Below are positions 61,314 through 64,000 of a stretch of 64,000 nt of DNA, piece by piece. Source of the stretch: JACVRX01 sp046726315 (GTDB lineage Bacteria; Actinomycetota; Actinomycetes; Jiangellales; Jiangellaceae). Within the stretch, counting starts at the first letter, position 1. Each line of letters begins with the position of its first letter. Location of the stretch: the NCBI GenBank assembly GCA_046726315.1, contig JBKPAG010000001.1, forward strand, positions 1-64,000. The letters run 5' to 3'. Below the pieces are notes generated by a model. The model was given only the letters and a program-made list of their open reading frames with translations. It had not been told where the DNA came from and ran no database searches. Made by a program: the position numbers and the translations under genes.

Positions 61314-61859
61314 TCACAGTGCCCGACCGTACGTCGGGTGCGGCGAGAGCTTGACGGCCGGAACCGTCTGCCCCACCCAGTCCGCCTCTCGGATCGCCTT
61401 CATGGCGGCCTTGCGAGCCTGCCGGTCGAGGCGGTCGATGAACAGCACTCCGTTGAGATGATCGGTTTCGTGCTGGATGCAGCGGGCGAGCAGGTCGTCC
61501 CCCTCGATGACGATGGGGTCCCCGTACTCGTTGAACCCCTTCGCAACAACCCGTTGCGCCCGTCGGCAGTCGTACTCGATCCCGGGCAGGGACAGACAGC
61601 CCTCGAGCCCGGTCTGTTCCTCGCCGGACAGTTCGAGGTCGGGGTTGACGAGATGGCCGAGCGCATCGTCGACAAAATACGTGAAGACCCGCAGCGAGAC
61701 ACCGAGCTGCGGGGCGGCAAGACCGACGCCGGGCGCGTCCATCATGGTCTCGTACAGATCCTTGACCAGCCGACGTAGCTCTGCGTCGAAGTCGACGACG
61801 GGCTCGGCCTTCGTGCGCAGGATGGGGTCACCGAACAGCCGGATCGGCTGGATGGCCAC
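61314..61859 (-). CDS. def: peptide deformylase
   Basis: This metalloenzyme removes the formyl group from new proteins. The three motifs are GVGLAAPQLG, EGCLSLPG and QHETDHLNG, which holds the metal-binding histidines. The length is 181 aa. The GTG at 61859 follows GGAG at 8 nt; the longer frame overlaps the HAD gene out of family pattern. The start lies 32 bp inside the HAD gene end. Confidence 0.95.
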   Translation of the reverse strand: MAIQPIRLFGDPILRTKAEPVVDFDAELRRLVKDLYETMMDAPGVGLAAPQLGVSLRVFTYFVDDALGHLVNPDLELSGEEQTGLEGCLSLPGIEYDCRRAQRVVAKGFNEYGDPIVIEGDDLLARCIQHETDHLNGVLFIDRLDRQARKAAMKAIREADWVGQTVPAVKLSPHPTYGRAL

Positions 61860-62550
61860 AGTGGATGCTCCTCGACTCGCACGGTGGGCCAATAATTCTA
61901 TGGACGGCCACAGACCGGAGCCCCATGTCGTGCAAGTCGGCGCGTAGTTGATCAGGCTCGGTGAAGTGCAAGCCGGTCATGCCGAGACCCTGGGCCGCCG
62001 CGACGTTGGCCTCGACGTCGTCGACATAGGCGGTCGCCGAGGGCACGAGCCGGTACCGCTCGAGAAGGACCTGGTAAATGCGTGGGTTGGGTTTGACGAC
62101 GCGTTCGCGGCCGGACACCACGATTCCGTGGAACCACGACAGCCACCGAAAGCGCGGGAAGGTGAGATCGAACTTCTCCGCCGACCAATTGGTCAAGGCA
62201 TAGAGCGGAATGTGGTGGTCACGAAGTTCGCGCAGGACCTCCACCGTGCCGTCGATCTGTCCGTGAATGGTCTCGGGCCAGCGCTCGTGGTATGCGCGGA
62301 TGAGGTGGGCTTGGTCGGGAAAGCGCGCTGAGGCCTCGGCCACGGCCTCATCCCAGGACCGCCCCGCGTCCTGCGCGGCGTTCCATTCTGCCGGACATAC
62401 CTGGGCGAGAAAGCGCTCGACGGCACCGGCATCCGGCAGCAGCCGTCTGAACAGATAACGCGGATCCCAGTCGATGAGCACGCCGCCGAGATCGAAGACG
62501 ACAGTCGATGGCGGCTGCCGGGCGTCGTCAGGACCCAGCCGCGTCCTCAA
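61828..62550 (-). CDS. HAD-family hydrolase (YihX-like)
   Basis: This 240-aa phosphatase-like protein has HAD motif 1 as FDLGGVLIDW, with the nucleophile aspartate but glycine at the usual second aspartate, as in the YihX sugar-phosphatase group. Motif 2 is ALTNWS, motif 3 is VKPNPRIY and motif 4 is YVDDVEANV. The TTG start overlaps the sufT-like stop (TTGA). The substrate is not known. The C-terminal 12 residues overlap def. Confidence 0.82.
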   Translation of the reverse strand: MRTRLGPDDARQPPSTVVFDLGGVLIDWDPRYLFRRLLPDAGAVERFLAQVCPAEWNAAQDAGRSWDEAVAEASARFPDQAHLIRAYHERWPETIHGQIDGTVEVLRELRDHHIPLYALTNWSAEKFDLTFPRFRWLSWFHGIVVSGRERVVKPNPRIYQVLLERYRLVPSATAYVDDVEANVAAAQGLGMTGLHFTEPDQLRADLHDMGLRSVAVHRIIGPPCESRSIHCGHPADPAVR

Positions 62551-62873
62551 ACGTTGAAGCCGAGGGCGCGCAACTGCTCGCGCCCCTCGTCAGTGATCTT
62601 GTCCGGGCCCCACGGGGGCAGCCAGACCCAGTTGATCCGGAAGTCCTGTACCAGGCCGTCGAGGGCGGCGCTGGTCTGGTCCTCGATCACGTCCGTCAAC
62701 GGGCAGGCGGCGCTGGTCAGCGTCATGTCGAGGGTGGCGACCCCGGCGTCGTCGACGTCGATCCCGTACACCAGGCCGAGGTCGACGACGTTGATGCCGA
62801 GCTCGGGGTCGACCACGTCGCGCATCGCCTCGGTGATGTCCTCGATCGAGGTGAGACTGGTGGATTCGGTCAT
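62547..62873 (-). CDS. sufT: SufT-like MIP18 family (DUF59) protein
   Basis: This 108-aa protein of the DUF59/MIP18 family takes part in Fe-S cluster assembly. Segments are DVVDPELGINVVDLGLVYGI and DMTLTSAACPLTDVI, with a conserved cysteine. Its ATG overlaps the sufU stop by 4 bp. The place after sufS-sufU is the normal order in Gram-positive SUF operons. Confidence 0.92.
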   Translation of the reverse strand: MTESTSLTSIEDITEAMRDVVDPELGINVVDLGLVYGIDVDDAGVATLDMTLTSAACPLTDVIEDQTSAALDGLVQDFRINWVWLPPWGPDKITDEGREQLRALGFNV

Positions 62874-63337
62874 CGTGGATCCCCTCCCGACACCGCTTCT
62901 GCCGCGGCGAGGGCTCGCGCGGTCGCGTCACGAAACGCCATCCAGGACAGCAATGCGCATTTGATCCTGGCCGGATAGCGCGCGACCCCAGCGAACGCGA
63001 TGCCGTCGCCGAGCACGTCTTCGTCCGGCTCGACCGCACCCCTGCTCTGCATGAGCTCGGCGAACGCTTCTTGGGTGCCGAACGCTTCGGCCACCGGTTT
63101 CCCGGCCACCAGCTCGTACAGCACGCTCGCGGAGGCCTGGCTGATCGCACAACCTTGACCGTCGTATGACACGTCGTCGATACGGTCGTCGGCGAGCCGC
63201 ACCCGCACCGTGATCTCGTCACCACAGGTGGGATTGACCTGACGCGACTCGGCATCGAACGGCTCGCGCAGACCGCGCCCGATCGGACGCTTGAAATGGT
63301 CCAGGATGATCTCCTGGTACAGCGAGTCTGTGGTCAC
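62870..63337 (-). CDS. sufU: SufU Fe-S assembly protein / sulfurtransferase
   Basis: This 155-aa protein is the zinc-containing sulfur acceptor that works with SufS. The three cysteines are in NPTCGDEIT, GQGCAISQAS and RIKCALLSW, with aspartate as the fourth ligand. The GTG at 63337 overlaps the sufS stop (GTGA). The insertion of about 20 residues after the second cysteine typical of SufU is present (AEAFGTQEAFAELMQSRG). Confidence 0.94.
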   Translation of the reverse strand: MTTDSLYQEIILDHFKRPIGRGLREPFDAESRQVNPTCGDEITVRVRLADDRIDDVSYDGQGCAISQASASVLYELVAGKPVAEAFGTQEAFAELMQSRGAVEPDEDVLGDGIAFAGVARYPARIKCALLSWMAFRDATARALAAAEAVSGGDPR

Positions 63338-64000
63338 CGGAAGAAGCCCTTCACCAGCTCGACGCCTTCGACGAGCGCGTCGACTTCGGCCTGCGTCGTG
63401 TACAAGTAGAAAGACGCTCGGGTGGTCGCGGGAATTCCGTACCGGACGCACACTGGCCGCGCGCAGTGATGACCCACCCGCACGGCGATGCCCTGTTCGT
63501 CGAGCACTTGGCCGACATCGTGCGGGTGCACGCCGTCGAGAGTGAACGACACGGTCCCACCGCGCGAAATGGGCACTCGCGGCCCGATGAACCGCACGCC
63601 GTCGACCTCAGCCAGCCGCTGCAGTGCATACGTTGTCAGCGCCCGCTCGTGCGCGGCCACGTTCTCCATGCCGAGCCCGGACAAGTAGTCGACGGCGGCG
63701 CCCAGGCCGACGGCCTGCGCGATCGGTGGCGTGCCGGCCTCGAACTTGTGCGGGATCTGTGCATACGTCGAGCCGGTCATGTCGACAGTCTCGATCATCT
63801 CGCCGCCGCCGAGGAACGGGGGCAGCGCGTCGAGCACCTCGGTGCGGCCCCACAGCACACCGATGCCGGTCGGACCGCACATCTTGTGGCCGGTGAAGGC
63901 GATCAGGTCGACGTCGAGGTCGACAACGTCGACCGGCTTGTGCGGCACCGACTGGGAGCAGTCCAGCATGACCAACGCGCCGACCTCGCGCGCACGCGCG
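63334..64000 (-). CDS. sufS: cysteine desulfurase SufS (5' end outside window)
   Basis: The C-terminal 221 or so residues of a group II cysteine desulfurase are visible. The PLP lysine is in FTGHKMCGPTGIGVLWG, the nearby GGGEMIETV and FEAGTPPIAQ are typical, and the catalytic cysteine is in RVGHHCARP. It mobilises sulfur from cysteine for Fe-S clusters. The N-terminal half lies beyond the window edge, so the start cannot be given. Confidence 0.95.
   Translation of the reverse strand, partial: ARAREVGALVMLDCSQSVPHKPVDVVDLDVDLIAFTGHKMCGPTGIGVLWGRTEVLDALPPFLGGGEMIETVDMTGSTYAQIPHKFEAGTPPIAQAVGLGAAVDYLSGLGMENVAAHERALTTYALQRLAEVDGVRFIGPRVPISRGGTVSFTLDGVHPHDVGQVLDEQGIAVRVGHHCARPVCVRYGIPATTRASFYLYTTQAEVDALVEGVELVKGFFR

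Overview
The window is chromosomal DNA of a high-GC actinobacterium. The evidence is the GC-rich coding sequence, frequent GTG starts, 1-8 bp stop/start overlaps between genes, a 13E12/DUF222 HNH gene, a PucR regulator, an actinobacterial rrn leader box and a complete argCJBDFRGH cluster. No plasmid, prophage or insertion sequence is visible. I do not assign a genus from the 16S fragment.

Layout. 1-0.75 kb: the 5' end of a 16S rRNA gene (minus strand) with leader and two tandem promoters. 0.86-12.1 kb: a minus-strand housekeeping run of tyrS, mpg and arginine biosynthesis (argC to argH, with argR inside the operon), then an alpha/beta hydrolase. 12.1-17.9 kb: infC-rpmI-rplT-rRNA methyltransferase-pheS-pheT, where infC appears to start at AUC. 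18.3-19.9 kb: a secreted Asp-box protein. 19.9-51 kb: an accessory catabolic region. It holds a ring-opening amidohydrolase (barbiturase/cyanuric acid hydrolase family), carbamate kinase, a class III CoA-transferase, hydantoinase/oxoprolinase subunits, a nitrilase-superfamily amidohydrolase, a three-subunit molybdenum hydroxylase with its maturation genes (CoxG, MobA-like, XdhC, CoxE, MoxR), a PucR regulator, and a DUF2877-FdrA-DUF1116 operon related to the oxamate carbamoyltransferase of allantoin fermentation. Between these lie unrelated genes (alkB, DUF222/HNH, metallophosphoesterase, secreted DUF1906 protein) and several decayed genes: an NCS2 permease, a cupin, a response regulator and a histidine kinase. 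52-64 kb: vapBC, hisG-hisE, a secreted cupin, the riboflavin operon ribD-ribE-ribBA-ribH under an FMN riboswitch, then rpe, rsmB, fmt, def, a HAD hydrolase and the SUF genes sufT-sufU-sufS, the last running off the window.

The most interesting idea is that the accessory genes form an energy-conserving oxidative pyrimidine pathway. The molybdenum hydroxylase would make barbiturate from uracil. The ring-opening amidohydrolase would give ureidomalonate. The FdrA/DUF1116/DUF2877 complex would phosphorolyse ureidomalonate, the one-carbon homologue of oxalurate, to malonamate and carbamoyl phosphate. Carbamate kinase would then recover ATP, and the amidohydrolase and CoA-transferase would take malonamate to malonyl-CoA. 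Each family assignment is well supported; the joined pathway is inference.
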